The notes under the pieces were generated by a model, which saw only the letters and a list, made by a program, of their open reading frames with translations, was not told where the DNA came from and did not search any database. Positions 25,792-26,714 of a stretch of 26,714 bases of DNA are shown here, in pieces. Where the stretch lies: assembly GCA_051453625.1 (NCBI GenBank), contig JBOZIK010000001.1, positions 128,982,285 to 129,008,998 on the forward strand, in the 5' to 3' direction. Position 1 is the stretch's first letter. Each line of letters starts with the position of its first letter. This stretch comes from Welwitschia mirabilis (Eukaryota; Gnetophyta; Gnetopsida; Welwitschiales). Both the position numbers and the translations under genes were made by a program.

Positions 25792-26702
25792 TCACTTTCT
25801 TATGGGATGTTTATCTTTAAGAATAAAGCATCTCCTTCCAAAGACCTTAAAGTAACTTACTGTAGGCTTCTTGCCTTTCCCAAATTCGTAAGTAGTTCTT
25901 TTAGTACCAGGTCTAAGAAACACCATATTGCAAACATAACATGTGGTGATTATTGCTCCAGCCCAAAGATGTTGAGGCAAAGATTGTTCCTTCAGCATAG
26001 TTCTAGCCATTTCAATTAAAACTCGGTTCTTGTGTTCAAAAACTCCATTTTGTTGCGGGGTTTTAGGGGCTGAGAATGGATGGTTTATTCTATTTAAATC
26101 ACAAAATTTTTCAAACTTCTCATTGTTGAATTCCCCTCCTCTATCAGAATGGATTGTTTTAATGCTATATTCTTTTTCATTCTGAAACTTTTTTACTATT
26201 TTTGGGAACATATCATAAGCCTCATCTTTGCTAGTTAAAAAGGCTGCCCAAGTAAATCTGGAAAAATCATCAACCACCACCAGGAAGCATCTTTTTCCTT
26301 TTATACTTCTAGTGTGAGTTGGGCCTATGAAATCCATATGAAGGAGATCTAAGGGTCTTGTAGATGTGGTGTTTTTCTTGCTTTTGAAACTTGAGTGGAT
26401 GAGCTTGCCTTTAATGAAAGAATCACAAACTTTGGCTTGAGACATGTCTAGCTTGGGCACACCTCTCACGATTTCTTTTGATGAGATGTCTTTTAGATCC
26501 TTTAAGTTCATGTGTCCTAATTTTCCATGCCAAAAGTTAACTTCATCTGAATAAACTATGTAACACCCTTCCCCTGTCTTATCATCGCACCCAATAACAT
26601 ACATGCATTTGGATCTTCCACTTGTTAGTACTATGTTATTGGTTATCGAGTTTCTAACAACACATTTATCTTTAGTGAATGAAATAGTGTTACCTTTATC
26701 AC
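25792..26702 (-). CDS. Element D GAG-pre-integrase and integrase core (partial pol)
   Basis: Open to a stop at 25792. The first Met is at 26604, but homology begins earlier (CDKGNTISFTKDKCVVRNSI from about 26700), so that Met is not the true start: this is an internal part of a polyprotein. The zinc-binding region shows WHGKLGHMNLKDL (two His) and KVCDSFIKGK, where the second Cys of the usual CxxC is Phe. The rve core has the three catalytic acids in context: HMDFIGP, IHSDRGGEF and, after PQQNGV, FEHKNR with the expected Glu. It then gives EMARTMLKEQSLPQHLWAGA and RPGTKRTTYEF ('R.T.PYE'), ending FGRRCFILKDKHPIRK before a frame break. Integrase joins the element cDNA to host DNA. The DDE triad suggests recent origin, but the Cys loss and downstream frame break argue that the copy is inactive. 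Confidence 0.9.
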
Positions 26703-26714
26703 AAATTTAGGAAA

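Larger units (their letters stand above)
21461..26714 (-). mobile_element. Copia-type LTR retrotransposon D, runs off right edge
   Basis: Read on the - strand from the right edge: integrase (26702-25792), integrase-RT linker (25733-25434), a gap covering most of RT, RT end and RNase H (24464-23872), box array (23715-23480), ORF3 (23315-22274), polypurine tract (21835-21848) and a truncated 3' LTR (21834-21461). The order gag-(PR)-INT-RT-RH is that of Ty1/Copia. It is the best preserved of the four. The 969-N gap is about the length expected for the missing RT core, consistent with an otherwise collinear pol. Confidence 0.88.

Overview
This looks like AT-rich repetitive nuclear DNA of a flowering plant. 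No intact host gene is visible. The interpretable content is decayed retrotransposon sequence: plant-type LINE proteins with a DUF4283-like ORF1, Ty1/Copia integrase and RT/RNase H, and a short piece of plastid inverted-repeat DNA. No bacterial, CRISPR or operon features were seen. Six runs of N interrupt the sequence (10024-10780, 13385-13484, 19361-19660, 21451-21460, 21798-21807, 24465-25433).

Left half: 1-4200 is mostly anonymous. It holds a Copia integrase and RT relic on the + strand (428-855), a G-rich tract, an (AG)n microsatellite, a possible LTR boundary near 3314 and a 145-bp tandem duplication (3732-4021). From 4661 to about 8260 lies a degenerate + strand LINE with ORF1, endonuclease and RT parts in order. 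A 73-bp tandem duplication follows at 8757-8902. At 9516 the head of an LTR is interrupted by plastid DNA carrying a tRNA-Arg(ACG) relic. Part of that plastid segment recurs after the first N gap.

Right half (11037-26714): four related Copia elements, called A, B, C and D here, lie on the - strand, so each reads 5'->3' from high to low coordinate. The shared order is pol (integrase, RT, RNase H), an ACGT-core box array, an extra ORF of about 350 codons ('ORF3'), purine tracts, and an LTR of about 1 kb with its own ACGT-box array upstream of a TATA box. Element C is inserted in the RT of element B. A is cut off inside ORF3 by a gap. D runs off the right edge and keeps the most coding potential, including an integrase with its DDE residues.

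The most interesting signal is the architecture of this Copia family. ORF3 lies downstream of RNase H, ends in a conserved acidic tail, and faintly resembles the plant mobile-element-associated 'putative plant transposon protein' type. Tandem GGACGTCC-type boxes occur in the LTRs, and a second array lies just before ORF3, ahead of a TATA-like site in D. This suggests an internal ORF3 promoter that parallels the LTR promoter; that function is inferred, not shown.
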